The notes beneath the pieces are model-generated. The model saw nothing but the letters and a program-made list of their open reading frames with translations, searched no databases and had not been told where the DNA came from. A stretch of DNA of 64,000 nucleotides from the NCBI GenBank assembly GCA_947846985.1, contig CANTUZ010000024.1, positions 2,399,046 through 2,463,045 of the forward strand, written 5' to 3'. The stretch is from Fratercula arctica (Eukaryota; Chordata; Aves; Charadriiformes; Alcidae). Shown here piece by piece: positions 40,901 to 56,685 of this stretch. Made by a program: the position numbers and the translations under genes. Each line of letters starts with the position of its first letter. Position 1 is the stretch's first letter.

Positions 40901-41535
40901 TGCTCGGGGAAACTGAGGCAGGGGGCGGCGGGGAGAGGGGGAGGCAGGATGGACCGACAGCCCCCCTGGTGCCCCCAGCCCCTGGCAGCCAGCAGACCCC
41001 AGGCGTCCCCCTGCCGTGGCCGTGAGAGCCGGGACCCACCGTGGCCCCCCCCCTCCCCACCGTGCCACCCCCTCCCCAGCCGTTTTCCATCCCAGCAGCA
41101 GCACTGGGAGCCGCGGTGCCAGCCCTGGTTATAATTTTCCACCATCCCAGCTCCCGGCAGGGCCAAGCAATCGATGCCCCCAACTTCGGCCGAGCCCCTC
41201 GCTCCCCTCTTCACATCCCGGCAGGCGGGGGGGGGCCCACACTCTGCCCCTCCTGCCCTATATGGGGGGGGTGTCCGCAGCATACGGGGGGGGAAACTGA
41301 GGCAGGGAGCACCCAAAGAGCTTTGCCGTGGGGTTCGTCTCTTGCAAGCCCCCACAGGCATCACCACGAAGCGCCCCCCCACCCCATAGTTGCCCCCCAA
41401 GCAAGCGACCCCCCCCACCCCACCCCTTTCCAGGCACTTACTTTCGGAGGGGGCTTGCACAGGGGGCAGCGGGAGGGGACCCAGGAGCAGCAGCGTCACC
41501 CCCAGCCGCAGGGCACCCAGCGCCCCCGTCCCCAT
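28926..41535 (-). CDS. INSRR: INSRR, insulin receptor-related receptor, complete
   Basis: INSRR is an insulin-receptor family tyrosine kinase activated by mildly alkaline extracellular pH, with no known peptide ligand. Exons in transcript order: 41442-41535, 38992-39543, 36499-36811, 36256-36398, 35973-36117, 35648-35862, 35445-35571, 35055-35293, 34808-34975, 34533-34722, 34364-34405, 33997-34262, 33710-33846, 32436-32601, 31777-31885, 31554-31624, 30331-30560, 30139-30249, 29853-30012, 29625-29754, 29394-29528 and 28926-29184. That is 4002 nt, 1333 aa, against 1297 in human. Visible: signal peptide, L1 domain ([13 protein letters not shown]), Cys-rich region, L2, three FnIII domains, KRRR cleavage site about 746-749, one TM about 941-963, [27 protein letters not shown] (Asp about 1142) and DIYETDYYR. 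The sequence is closer to INSRR than to INSR or IGF1R (for example [22 protein letters not shown]). It is on the same strand as NTRK1, unlike in human. Confidence 0.96.
30595..31490. repeat. INSRR: CATCCC repeat array in INSRR intron 16
   Basis: About 0.9 kb of CATCCC/CATCTC words on the plus strand, with a higher-order unit of about 110-190 bp marked by four occurrences of CCCAATCCCCAAC(G/A)TCAATTCC. The INSRR transcript reads it as GGGATG. It lies between exon 17 (kinase start) and exon 16 (juxtamembrane). Confidence 0.95.
32020..32345. repeat. Degenerate repeat of about 35-40 bp in INSRR intron 14
   Basis: Imperfect units built from CCAGTCCAGCAGCATCCCC, TGGTCCTCCAGC and variants (GAGCATCTCCTGATCC). 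About eight to nine copies with heavy divergence fill the intron between the transmembrane exon (31777-31885) and exon 14. Confidence 0.8.
32690..33640. repeat. INSRR: GGGATG repeat array in INSRR intron 13, inverse orientation to that in intron 16
   Basis: About 0.95 kb of GGGATG/GGAGATG words on the plus strand, with a higher-order unit of roughly 90-115 bp marked by ATATGGGTGAGACTGGGATG and GAGATGGGAACATTGGGATG. The INSRR transcript reads it as CATCCC, complementary to the array in intron 16. Confidence 0.95.
37000..38530. repeat. GGATGGATGG / GGAGGGATG array in INSRR intron 2
   Basis: About 1.5 kb of 4-mer GGAT repeats mixed with GGAGGGATGCAGGGATGGA units; the right end is nearly pure (GGAT)n. 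On the INSRR strand it reads CCATCC, giving long Pro-Ser-Ile-His frames. One of them runs into exons 3 and 4 but is not evidence of an alternative protein. Confidence 0.95.
38640..38830. other. Balanced-composition island in INSRR intron 2
   Basis: Between the (GGAT)n array and exon 2 lies AT-richer unique sequence including GATAAGAATCTGTG, TTTATAGTACATATTCC and GTTTACAGCAAACAAGC (forkhead-like GTTTACA, GATA-like GATAAG). No coding exon was seen. It may be an intronic regulatory element, judged by composition and words only. Confidence 0.25.
39544..41441. other. INSRR intron 1, unique sequence without a recognised element
   Basis: About 1.9 kb of mostly unique GC-rich DNA. Two MIR-like cores occur near 40908 and 41290. 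The open frames on both strands show no family resemblance. Unlike the other long introns here, it has no large tandem array. Confidence 0.55.
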
Positions 41536-41770
41536 CCCCGAGCGGGACCCCTGGAGGGGGGGGGTCCCGTCCCCGTCCCTCCTTGGGCGCTGCTGCTCCG
41601 TGTCCAGCCCCGTGCGCCGTGTCCGACTGGGCACCCGCGGCACGCCGGGATAAGGGTGGCCCCCACAGCCCCCTCGCCCGCAGTCTCCAGCCCCTTCACT
41701 TTTGTTTTCGGCTGCCGTTAGGCAAAATATTTAGCCTGACAACTGGTCAGGCCCAGGCCCAGGGCTTGTT
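41536..41770 (-). promoter_or_regulatory. INSRR: INSRR 5' UTR and promoter region
   Basis: Upstream of the INSRR ATG the minus strand has about 150 bp of CpG-containing sequence and then an AT-rich patch, CAGGCTAAATATTTTGCC, at about 41722-41741 that could serve as a TATA-like or MEF2-like element. The 3' end of the neighbouring kinase gene lies only about 0.4 kb further upstream, so the INSRR promoter must be compact. Confidence 0.4.
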
Positions 41771-42125
41771 TGGGAAATAGAGAAGGGGAAAACAGGGCGG
41801 ACCCCCCCGCCGACACCCCCCCATGGCGGAGTGGGGCAGGAAGGAAGGGCCGCCTCCTGCCTCAGTTTCCCCACTCCAAGCTGGAGGATTCAGGTTGCCC
41901 CGGCCTGGGGATGCTGGGAAGGAGCTGAGCCCCACCGGAGACCCCCCCCAGCCAAGAGCGGCACGGTGGGGACAATCCAAGGGTCATCCTCCATCGTAGG
42001 GGGGGTCCGGGGTCCCCATGCCCCCCCCGGGACCCCCACAGCCCCGCAGCGAGGAGGAGGAGCAGGAGGAAGCCGCAGGCACCCGGCGCAGAGGCAGGAG
42101 AGGAGGATGGACGAGGGGGGAGACG

Positions 42126-42131
42126 TTTATT
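42126..42131 (-). terminator. Polyadenylation signal of the DAPK2-like gene (AATAAA)
   Basis: The minus strand reads GAAATAAACG here, about 270 nt past the stop codon of the DAPK-like kinase and about 590 nt upstream of the INSRR ATG. It is the only clear AATAAA noticed on this strand between the two genes. Confidence 0.6.
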
Positions 42132-42401
42132 TCTCACAGCGGGGATGAGCACGGGGAGGGTCCCCGCCGTGGCGTGGGGGGGACAGGGCAGGAGGGGGGG
42201 GGGCTGCCGCTCCAGTGACCCCCTCCCCCCGCCCAGCTGCATGGAACTGGGAGCACTGGGGCCGCACCGTGCTCCTGCCCCTTGGGATGGGGAGACGGGG
42301 GGGACCCCCAGGGCTCCTCGCATGGGATGGTCCCTCTTGGGGGGGGGGGGGGGGGTTTCCCTTCTGCTCTTTTTTTTTGGGGGGGGGGGGGGGGTGTTGT
42401 C

Positions 42402-47022
<4,621 letters not shown>

Positions 47023-47024
47023 CG

Positions 47025-49696
47025 CTGCAAAGACAAGAAGGCTCAGGGTGAGGGGGGCTTTTGGGGGGGGGACAGCAGAGGCCCCCAGAGGGCTCTGCTG
47101 GGCCCGTGCCCTGCCTGCAGCCTGTGGGCCTGGCAGAGTCCCCCCCAACTCATTACGCTGATGGGCAGCACCCACTAAATGGGGGTCCCAGCTCGCGTCC
47201 CCGGCAGCTCCAAGCCACAAACCAGCCTCTTGCGGCTGCCGGCTCCCGCAGCAGCAGGCGCGCACCCGTGCCCGGCCCTCCCTGCCTCAGTTTCCCCAGC
47301 TGTAAAATGGGACTAGCGATGCTCCAGCGGTCGGGCCAGCCGGAACCAGCGGGATGCAGAGAAGGGGGGACGTGGGCTCCGAGCCCCGGTCTCGGGGCCA
47401 CCTCGATGTCCTCAGTGCCGTGTCTCTGGAAGCGGGAGGTTTCCTGGGCTGGGGACCCTGGCTGCGGGGTTCAAGGCCACCGGGAAAGGGATAAGGAAGG
47501 TGACATCGGCCAGAGGCGGGGTCCCCCCCGCCGGAAAAAACAGCCCGATACAGGAGCACGAGACCCCACGACACGGAACCCTTCCCAGCCACCCGCTTCG
47601 CCTTTATCTCGGCAAAATCTCCCAGCCCGCTGGGATTCAGCCCTCCGGAGGCCGGGATGCTCCTGGGGGGATTCCAGCCCCACCCCACCCCCCCCCGGCC
47701 AGGGGGACAGACCCACATCACGCCGGTTGCACGGCGTGTCCCCATCCACGGGGTTGTGCTGCACCGGGATCCCTCCTGTCCCCGCCGCGGTGGCCCTAAG
47801 GGACAGTGAGTGGTCCCCAAGCCTGGTCCTGTCCCCACCTCGCTCATCCCTTCTCCCAGCCTGGCTGTGCCCCCTCACCCTCCGGAGCCTTCCTCCGCAC
47901 CCAGCCGCGCTCTCCCTCGCTCTCCCAGGACAGGGGCCGGCTGCCACCCGCCGTGATGGTGACAGTGGCACCCCCGGGCTCAGCGGGGGGGCACCCGGCC
48001 AGCACCGCTCGCCCCCGGCATTGCACGGAGCCAGCTGGTCCCCGGGCTGGTACGTGCGTGGGGGCGGCCATGGCTGGAGCCGGGCCACTGTCCCCGGCAT
48101 GTGACACGGCCGCGGGGTCCAACACGCCACCCGGGGTCACGGCGCATCCCTTTGTCCCCTGGCGAAGGACACAAGCAGCCCATCCTCCCCCCCCACCCTG
48201 TCCCTCACCGGGCAGCCCCCTCATTGCTGCCTTTGCAAGGAGGGAAACTGAGGCACGGGTGGCCCCACGCCACCGCGGCCAGGGCTGGAGTGGCGGGGGC
48301 TGCGGGGGGCAGAGTATCCTGTCCCACCGCGTCCCACTGCCGGTCAACCTTCCACCAGGAAAACCAGTCCGGCCACGGCTGTAAATGCCCCGGCATCGGC
48401 CAGCCGGAAAATGGGCTCCCAGGGAAACGGCAGCGCAGGTGGCAGCAGCCGCTCCCTGGTGTCCAACGGCCAAAACGCACCGCGGGACCCCAAAAATCCC
48501 CCGGGAGGAGCCGGCACCCCTTACCTCCCCGCGAGGGTCCGGCCTCCCCGCTGCCACCACACACAGCTCCAGCCTTCCTCCGGCAAACCCCGGCAGTGCC
48601 AGGCTTTTCCTGGAAGTCCCGGCGTTTCCCGAGGAGCAGGATCCGTCCGGCTGTGGCTCAGGAGGAAGAAAGCTCTTTTTAACGTTCCTCCTCCCGAAGT
48701 CTCTTGAGAAATCCCCCCCACGCTCTCCCCGTGGCCGGCTGCGGAAAAGAGCTGGGAAAAGGCCTTTTAGGGGCAATTCCTGGCGTTTCCAGCGCTTCGG
48801 CTCATCGAGGAGCGGGAGGGACGCGGCGGGACGAGCTGCGGGTGGATGATGTCCCCCCCGGCCGCCGTCCTCCCCCCCGGCCGCTCTGCGCCCGTGAGCG
48901 TGGGGATTGCAAACAGGAAACCTGGCTGACGGATAAAAATACCTTCGTGCTGCGGCGGAGGGGAAGGAGCGGAGGGTGTGAAGGTGGCGGGGAGGGACAG
49001 GCTTCTTAAGGTGGAGAGAAGCGGGGCCTGGCACCACGCGGCACCCCAGGGGATGCAGGGGGGCACCATCCCCGCCATCGCACCCCATCCCTCTCCCGGT
49101 GCCATGGATGAGCCATCCCTATCCTTAATCCCTGCGGCCTCTGGGATGCTGGCACCGCTCTCGCCACGGTGCTCGGCCGGAGCCTGGCACCGCCGGGGTT
49201 GGCGGGGGGGGGAAGGGACAGACAGTCGCAGCTGGCAGGTGGCTGCCGCGTTACTCTTGGCCGTGCTGATGTCCCCAGCACATCCCGGGATGCGCCCGGC
49301 TCCGGCAGTCGCCGGGGAGAAGGACGCTGCAGCCGGAGCGTGGGGATCGGTGCCACATCCCACCGCCCCAGGAACCGAAGCCCGGCTCCAGGGGCCAACC
49401 CAGCCCCGCGGCACCGGATCCCGGGATGCGGGTGGTAGGAACAAAGAGCCCTTCCACGTGCCAACAGGCAAGTGGCCAGATCCCCCTCCTCGCCACAGCC
49501 CGGCCGAGGGTCCCGGTGTCACCTTGGTGTCACCCTAGTGCCACCCCGCCTGCCTTCCCGTGACGTCTCGCCGCCGTGCGAAGGCTCTTGCGGCTTTGGC
49601 TGCCGCTTCCTGCCCTCGCAGGCAGCAGAGACGCGAGCAGGGGTGAGGGGACAACGCCGCCCGTCCCACCACCCTGCCCCTGTCCCCGGCGCCGCC
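47025..49696. other. Divergent intergenic region between the DAPK2-like gene and SH2D2A
   Basis: This 2.7-kb segment lies between two divergently transcribed genes and should hold the 5' ends of both. It is unique and CpG-containing. A MIR-like fragment lies at 47280-47330 (CTGCCTCAGTTTCCCC, then CTGTAAAATGGGA) and another core near 48240. ETS-like AGGAAG words occur around 48660 (GGAGGAAGAAAGC). No further exon was recognised despite many open frames. Confidence 0.5.
47280..47330. mobile_element. MIR-like SINE 3' fragment
   Basis: CTGCCTCAGTTTCCCC followed by AGCTGTAAAATGGGACTAGC resembles the conserved 3' segment of MIR/CORE-SINEs, better preserved here than at the other sites. About 50 bp are recognisable. 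Confidence 0.5.
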
Positions 49697-52600
49697 ATGG
49701 ACTCCTGGATCCCTGCGCGGCCGGGCAGAGGTAGGCGCCTGGGCCGGGGTCTCGCTGGGGTCGGATCGGTGCCGGGATGGGAGGAAAAAGGCCGAGGAGC
49801 AAACCCCAAGCAGTGGGACGCGGGATGGGGAGCACGGGGGGGATTGGGGGATGCTCCCCCCATCCGAAGGGGTGACAGAGAAGGGGGAAAGGACAAAGGG
49901 TGTGCGGAGAGAGGGAGCGGGGTCCCCACAGCCCACCCCAGCCCTTCCAGCCAGGTCTGAGCCCCTCCAAAGGGGGAAATCCAGCCCGGAAAGGGCTCAT
50001 GGAGCAAAACCGGGTTTTAACCCATTTCAAGCCCAGTTTGACCCATTCTCACCCCAGCAGTGGGGGGTTTAAGCAGCGCATCCTGCTCCGGGGACCAAAC
50101 CTCCCCCCCGTGCCAGAGATGGGGGAGCAGGGACAAGCCCCCTGCCTCCGCCCGTGACCCCCACCTGGCTGGGGGATGCGCCATGAGCTGGGGACAGTGG
50201 CCTTGTCCCCACCCGCCTGGCCGTGCCCGGGCAGGACCTGACCCAAATTCACCTCCCTGCCTTAGTTTGCTGCGGTTGGGGCTGTTTTGTTTCACTTTGT
50301 CAACCTCCTCCCTGCCTTCCCCTGCCCGCCGGGGCGCGGGGACGGTTAAAGGTGGAGACGGGGTGCCCTGTGTCCCCCCCTCCCCGGCTGGGTCCCCCCA
50401 CTCTCGGATGAGCCCCGACCGGCTCCTCTGACTCAGCTTCGCCTCCCGGATCGAGCCAGCCCCGGCCTTTTCCACCCCCTCAAGCATCTGCTGGGGATTA
50501 ACGTTGTTTTGCCGAGCGTCGGTGGCGTGGGGCCGAGCTGGGGGGTCCCTGGGCAGCCGCACGCAGACCCCCCCACCTTGCTGACCTGGCACCCCGGGGA
50601 CTTTGGGGGGGGGCTGGGTGGGGACCCAGCTCACCGCTCCCCGGGGCTTTTCTCCTCTGGGGACCCAGGGTCATCGTCCCTTCTCGTTGCGGGGGTCCGG
50701 GGTGGTCTCCCCGGGGAGAAGCAGGGGGATGAGCCCCAGGATGGGGATCACGAGGGCTTCGCCGCCCTGAGCCCCTTTCTCCCCCCTCCCTGGGACAGGA
50801 GACCCCATGGATGACGCTCATCCCCTCTTCAGCACCTTCAAACCCATCGCTGAGGACAACAAAGCCAGTGCCAAGCCGGGACCCAACACAACCCCGGTCC
50901 AGCCCCAGGGAGCCGAGCAGCCCTGGGGACACCACGACGCAGAGAGCAGGGTAGGACAGGGGGCTGTGAAGGGTCCATCCCCCCCAGCTCATTGTCCCCG
51001 TGTCCCCAAGCTCACACACCTGCGGGGACCGTGTCCTCCTGGGCTGCATCAGGAGCCCCCCGCGGGGAGCGGAGCATCCTCAGGGCACATCCTCACCCGC
51101 AACCCCCCGCCGCTCCCCCCTTCCCTCCAGGTCCAGCCAGGCTCCTGGCCGTCCCCACCAGGCTGGTCCCCAGCAGAGGGGGACCTGCGGCCGGAGCTGG
51201 TGGCCCTGCGTGCCCGGACGAGGCTGTGGTTCGAGCAGACGCAAGCCAAGAGGCTGGGGGCCACGGGCAAGCTCCCAGCCTGGTTCCACGGCTTCATCAG
51301 CCGGAGGTGAGCGCGAGGGGGGGGCTGAAGCTGGGGACAGGGTGGCCCCTGCAGCATAGGAAGCTGGAAATGGGGAGCTGGAGCCCTGGATGCCACTAAA
51401 GGGGTGACGGCGAGCGGCTCTGGGCCTCTTCCCGCAGGGAGACAGAGCAGTTGCTGCGGGATCAGCCCCCCGGCTGCTTCCTGGTCCGCTTCAGTGAGAG
51501 CACCGTGGGCTTCGTCCTGTCCTACAGGTGAGGGACCCCCAGCCCCGTCCCCGGCTCGGTCCCCTGCCCGCCCGCTGTGCCCACCCCGTCCCCTCTCCCC
51601 GCAGGGGCAGGGAGCGCTGCCGGCACTTCGTCCTGGACCAGCTGCCGGATGGGCGGTACGTGATCCTGGGGGAGCGGAGTGCCCACGCCGAGCTGGCCGA
51701 CCTGCTGCGGCACTACGCCGCGGCCCCCCTCACCCCCTACCACGAGTTCCTGACGGTGCCGCGCGGAAGGGTGAGGACCCGGCCCCTCATTAGTCCCCAC
51801 AGCTGAAAAAGTGGGGTCATTCCTGCTGTACGGACCCAGAGGGGGGGATTTTCCCAAACTGGGGAAGTCCAAGCGTCACGAGAGCCAGGGTTGGAAGCGC
51901 AGCCACCCTGCAGCATCCCCGTCGGAACAAGGAGCCAAATACACCTCCGAGGTGGGACCAGCACCCGGCTTGCCCTGCCCCACGCACCCACCCCAGCATC
52001 CCTCTCCTCTCGCTGCAGGAGGATGAACCCCGAGGAGGGACGCAGACCCCTGCCGGCACCGATGCCGCGCGTTCTCCATCAAGCGAAGCACCAGGAAACC
52101 CCCCGGCATACGGCACCGTGTCCAGGGGGCCCCCGGGAGCCAGGCAGGCGGGAAAGGGGGGCTCCTACAGGGAGGTAAGAGCAGGGAAAAGGGGATGGAG
52201 ACACTTTCCCAAAGAGAGAAACCACAGCCGGGTCAAAGCTCTTGCGAGGCAGAGGGATGCAGCTGGGATGGGGACGCACCTGGGATAGAGGACACAGCCG
52301 GGAGAGGGGACACAGCTGGAATGGGGATGCAGCCGGGATGGCGGACACAGCCAGGATGGGGATGCAGCCAGGATGGCGGACACAGCCAGGATGGGGACGC
52401 AGCCGGGACGGGAAGGCAACTGGGATGGGGGACACAGCCAGGACAGGGACACACCTGGGATGGGGACACATCTGGGATATGGGACACAGCCGGGATGGGG
52501 AACACAGCTGGGAGAGGGGGACACCGCCGGGATGGGAAGGCACCTGGGATGGGGGACGCAGCCAGGACGGGGACACACCTGGAATACGGGACACCACCAG

Positions 52601-53758
52601 GATGGGAAGGTACCTGGGATGAGGGACGCAGCCGGGATGGGGGATGCAGCTGGGAGAGGGGGACGCAGGCAGGATGGGAAGGCACCTGGGATGGGGGACG
52701 CAGCCAGGACGGGGACACACCTGGAATACGGGACACCACCAGGATGGGAAGGTACCTGGGATGGGGGACGCAGCCGGGATGGGGGACGCAGTCCCAGCCC
52801 CCATGGCTCCACACCAGCCCCACTTCCAGCCCTCACCTCCGTCCTGTCCCGTCTCCTCCCCAGGCTCCCAGCATCCCCCCGCCGCTCCCAGCCAAGGCCG
52901 GCTCCTCGGCGGGGGCTCAGGGGCCGTACAGTCCCATGGATGGCGGAGCAGCTCCTGAAGGTCCCCAGGCTCAGGGGCACAAAGAAGCCGTCCTCCCCGA
53001 GCCGCCCGACACCAAGTACCAGCAGCTCATGTGCTTCCACACCTACGCCGAGCCCCACGAGGGCATCGCTCCCAGTCCCTCCACCAACCGCCAGCTGGAA
53101 GAGCCCATCCCCTTCTACGCCATGGGACGGGGCTCCAGCCCCGGCACCGGCCCCAAGGAGAACATCTACTCCGAGGTGACACTGGCCCGGCAGGATCTGC
53201 CCGCTCCCTTCCCCAGGGGGATCCAAGGCGCCTTTTCCACGCTGCCCCCCAAATCCCGCACCCACCGCCGGCTCTTCCGCAGCATGTCCAGCCAGGTTTC
53301 CAAGAGGCGGCAGCTCCCGGCAGCTCCCACCGCAGCCGGGAAGGAGAGAGGAGCCTCCAGGCCGGCTGCAGAGGTAAAGCCGCTCTTTGCTCTAGAGCTC
53401 GGTCCCAACGAGAGCTTCCCAAAAGGGCTGGTGGGTTGGGGTCTGCCCCACACCAGGGTGATGGGGGGAGAAGGGTGTCCCTTGCCCAGGGCTCCACGCT
53501 GGAGCCGCTGTCCCCAGCCGAAGTGGAGGGCTGAAGGACCAACCGTCAACCACGGCCCAGCTTTCAGCTCAAACCTCCACCTGGTAAGGCAGGATCTCAG
53601 GGCCCTTTCCCTTCACCTCTCCCCAGGGAATGGAGTTCGATGATCCCGTTTATGGCCAGAGGACGAGCGCTGCAAAGCAAACCGCGGCCGCGACCGGGCA
53701 GGAGGGACCCGAGAACATTTACGAGCAGCTTTCCGGAGACCGGCTCCAACGCAGGTAG
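49697..53758 (+). CDS. SH2D2A: SH2D2A (TSAd), T-cell specific SH2 adaptor, complete
   Basis: SH2D2A is a cytoplasmic adaptor that couples Lck and receptors such as VEGFR2 to downstream signalling in T cells and endothelium. Exons: 49697-49730, 50799-50950, 51131-51306, 51438-51527, 51605-51770, 52019-52174, 52864-53373 and 53627-53758. That is 1416 nt, 471 aa (human about 389). The ATG has a perfect GCCGCCATGG context. Visible: a hydrophilic N-terminus, SH2 domain from WFHGFISRRE (Trp about 113) with FLVRFSES (phosphotyrosine-binding Arg about 138) to about 206, proline-rich APSIPPPLPAK near 259-269, EEPIPFYAMGRGS (a hallmark shared with human), ENIYSEV, DDPVYGQ and ENIYEQL tyrosine motifs. 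It is the only plus-strand gene. The stop codon TAG sits inside a CAGGTAGGT sequence that also looks like a donor, so a longer spliced C-terminus cannot be excluded. Confidence 0.93.
52240..52800. repeat. Minisatellite (GGGATGGGGGACACAGCC) in SH2D2A intron 6
   Basis: About 25 units of 19-24 bp combining GGGATGGGGACACA(C/G)C, CTGGGATGG and GGGAAGGCACC; a block of about 110-120 bp near 52520-52640 recurs at 52650-52770. It fills most of the intron between exon 6 and the proline-rich exon 7. Confidence 0.92.
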
Positions 53759-55073
53759 GTCTCAGACAAGACCCAGCTCCCAGCCAGAAGGAACCTCTCG
53801 GGCTCCTTCACCACCAAAGGAAGCCCTTGGACCTGGGAGGAGAGGTCGAAGGCCACCATTAGCCCCTCTGCAACCAGTGCCGCAGCCGTACCAGCAATGC
53901 CAGTCCACTCCGCACTGGGATTCCCATGCCCTTCCCAACACGGCCGCCTGTTTCCCAAGCCCTGCGAGACAGTTAAGCAGGGGAAGGCATTTAATTTATC
54001 TTTGAACACATTCAGAAAGAGCTTTCTATTAATAGAATGAGGGCGGAAAAGGCTATTACAGTAAAAACAGAGACAGCTTTCGGGCACGGCCAGCGCATCC
54101 AGAGCCAGATATTAAACTGGCCACAAGCCGGAGCGACACGGCAGCCACACCAACCACCACGAGCCCGGTGGCGACACCTCCAAGCCCTGCCTGTTTCCTC
54201 AGCCACAAAACACAGGGTAGCACCAACTCCAAGGATGGAATTTGGCTGCCAGGTCAGTGACAGTGACCCCAGAGCTGCCCTGTGGCGTGCGAAACCCTGG
54301 CTTCGTTCTGTCCGAAACAACAGCGAGGCAACACCATCCTCGCAGCAGATGCAGCCAGCCTGAAACGGAGCAGAAAGCGCCCGGGGGCAGCCAAAGCCCC
54401 ACGCTCGGAGGCGTCAGAGCGTCAAGACAGGGAGGGAAAAGCAGGGCTGCGGGGCTGGAGTTGTTTTCTTTTACCTCTCAGAAAAAAATCGCTTTCTCTT
54501 TTCACAAGCCTACATTTTGTAGGTCTTACATGGCTAAAAGCCGAATGCGAGACAGTCCCGATTCCTGTCCTCATAACTCCCCTCTAGTGCTAAAAATGAG
54601 CCATTACACACCGAAATGGAAAAAGAAAAGGGGAACCCTTGAGCTTCAGCCCCTCGGCTCGCTCCAGGGCCCCACAACCCCGGCCTGTCGCCACAGCAAA
54701 GCGCCCCCGGTGCCGCTGCTGCCGAGAGCTGCTTCGCCGTGCTCCGAGCGGGAACACCGAGGGCTCGGCGTTTTAAAAGGGCCGAATCCAGGGCGGGGAG
54801 CGCAGACCCAGCGCCAGCAAAACTGCCTCCGACAAGCGTTTCATCACCCGCCGCGCAACAGCCGGTTGGCGCAACAGCCAACCAAGGGAAGCGACCCCGA
54901 AACGCGGGCCGCCACGAAGCCTTCAGCCTTACCGGTGGGGAGAAGGAAAAGCAACGCCTCGAGCAAGGAGTCGAGCAGTTCGGGATGGAAACAGGTGTGG
55001 TTCGGTTCGTTTAAAAGTTTATTCCTTTTATCAAATCTCTTTTCAGAGGATTTCACTGTACATACAAGATATG

Positions 55074-55079
55074 AATAAA
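55074..55079 (+). terminator. SH2D2A: Candidate SH2D2A polyadenylation signal (AATAAA)
   Basis: This is the first plus-strand AATAAA I noticed after the SH2D2A stop codon, 1.3 kb downstream. It falls next to the minus-strand signals of PRCC, so the two genes would converge and overlap slightly at their 3' ends. The intervening 53.8-55.0 kb is unique, probably SH2D2A 3' UTR. Confidence 0.4.
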
Positions 55080-55094
55080 TTACTCAACAGTAAC

Positions 55095-55100
55095 TTTATT
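55095..55100 (-). terminator. PRCC: Candidate PRCC polyadenylation signal (AATAAA)
   Basis: The minus strand reads AATAAA here, 1.6 kb past the PRCC stop codon; a second copy is at 55018-55023. The 3' UTR would be AT-rich and contain the poly-T/poly-A tracts seen near 55610, 55810 and 56060, and a (CCAA)n run near 56185. Confidence 0.5.
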
Positions 55101-56054
55101 CTGGTCATTCAAATACTCAAAGTGGGCTCTGCAAAGTACTAAAACATCCAGGGAACTAAACTAGAAATCAGATTGGTTTAAAATATTCTAAGAAAAGACT
55201 TCATTCATGGGGGTTTGCTTGCTTGTTTTTAACAGGTAACATGGGAGAAAAACAACCTCTCGGGAGTTTTTCCTAAATGGAATAACAAATATTAGCTGTT
55301 TTAGCCGCGGTTACGACAAATATAACCCCTAGTGGTGGGAATGTGAGTTAAATAACCAGACCAGCTCTCTGTTCCCTTCGGCATCGCACACTTTGGTGAA
55401 CAACAAACTAAGTGAGGCCACAGAGATTTGGCTGAAGATACGCGGACCTGGCCAGCAAGGCTGCACACGATTTGCAGTCGTATCGCCTAAGACCTTAAAA
55501 TAAAAGCAAGATTTCACTTTAAAAAGTTAAGGCCGGACACGGTCTCCTCTTCCCAGCCAGGAGGGTAAAGTTAACACTTAATTGAAACAGGATTGATACA
55601 AACAAGCTGGAAAAAAAAAAAAAAAAAAAACCAAAACCAAAATAAATGTACAGTTGGCAGCTTTCATCTGTGTCCGCTCAGAGGAAATACTGCGGCTTCA
55701 CTTGCCGGCTGCGTCCACACCGTGCGACGCTGGGAACACAGGGTTCAACAAGTCTGGCGAGGAGTCGGGTACAGCGCTGTAGGCCTTGGGTCAGGGGGAG
55801 GAGGAGGGAAAAAAAAAAAAAAAAAAAGGGAAAAAAACCGAACAAACGTACGTACACACACGGAGCACGGTTACCCGAAAGCCCTCAGCAGCGCCTCATG
55901 CGGGGCGAGGCATCCTCGCTGCTTTTTGTGCGTTCCACACTCAGGGCGTTTTCACCACTATTGCAAGCTCCGACCTGTAAAGGAGTTTCCCCTGGGCACG
56001 GTTCGAGACGTACAGGCTGGCGGAGCTGAGAACAAAAACACTAACTTAGCCACA

Positions 56055-56088
<34 letters not shown>

Positions 56089-56685
56089 ATTCAAAGTCAT
56101 TCACATGAGAGGAGCGCTGGATTTACTCAGCCGTGAGTAAGCAGCCATGAGGACGTCTCAAATAAAAGGATTTAAAAAAAACAAACCAACCAACCAACCA
56201 ACAAAAAAGCCAGGCTTGCTCTTCAAACTCACTGTCTTTTCGAAAGAAAAATTACGCTCTCAACGCACAGCGAGGCCAAGGAAGGAGTAAAGCGGGAATT
56301 GGACGTTTATGGAGACTCTGCCTAAGGTTCCAGCGGCGAGGCTACGTCGAAGGAGGAGTAGCCCCCGTACCAACAGGACAGAAGCTCCGAGCCTTGGACC
56401 AGGCACCTTTCCTGCGGCCGCCTCGGGACTCTCAGCAGTCGGACGACACAGACTTGATTTGAACCTTCCACACGATCGTTTATAAGAGGGAGGGGAAAGA
56501 TTACAGGTGGAGTTTCAGGACCGGCTTGCATTAAACCTTTCTCCTGACAGGCAGGGGAGCGCGGTATCCTCCCACCCGCCGAGCAGACCACGTTCTACAC
56601 GGGGCCCGCTTGATCTCCAGAAGGCCAGGAGAAGTCTGACACAGTAGGTCACCTGGGACAACAGCCAAAAAGCGGGGCAGAGGTG

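Noticed and set aside
28926..41535. Identification as INSR or IGF1R
   Set aside because: Residue choices across L1, the FnIII region and the kinase follow INSRR, and the neighbourhood agrees.
56050..56086. Poly-A run as evidence of a processed retrocopy
   Set aside because: No coding or retroelement body precedes it on either strand; it lies in the PRCC 3' UTR.
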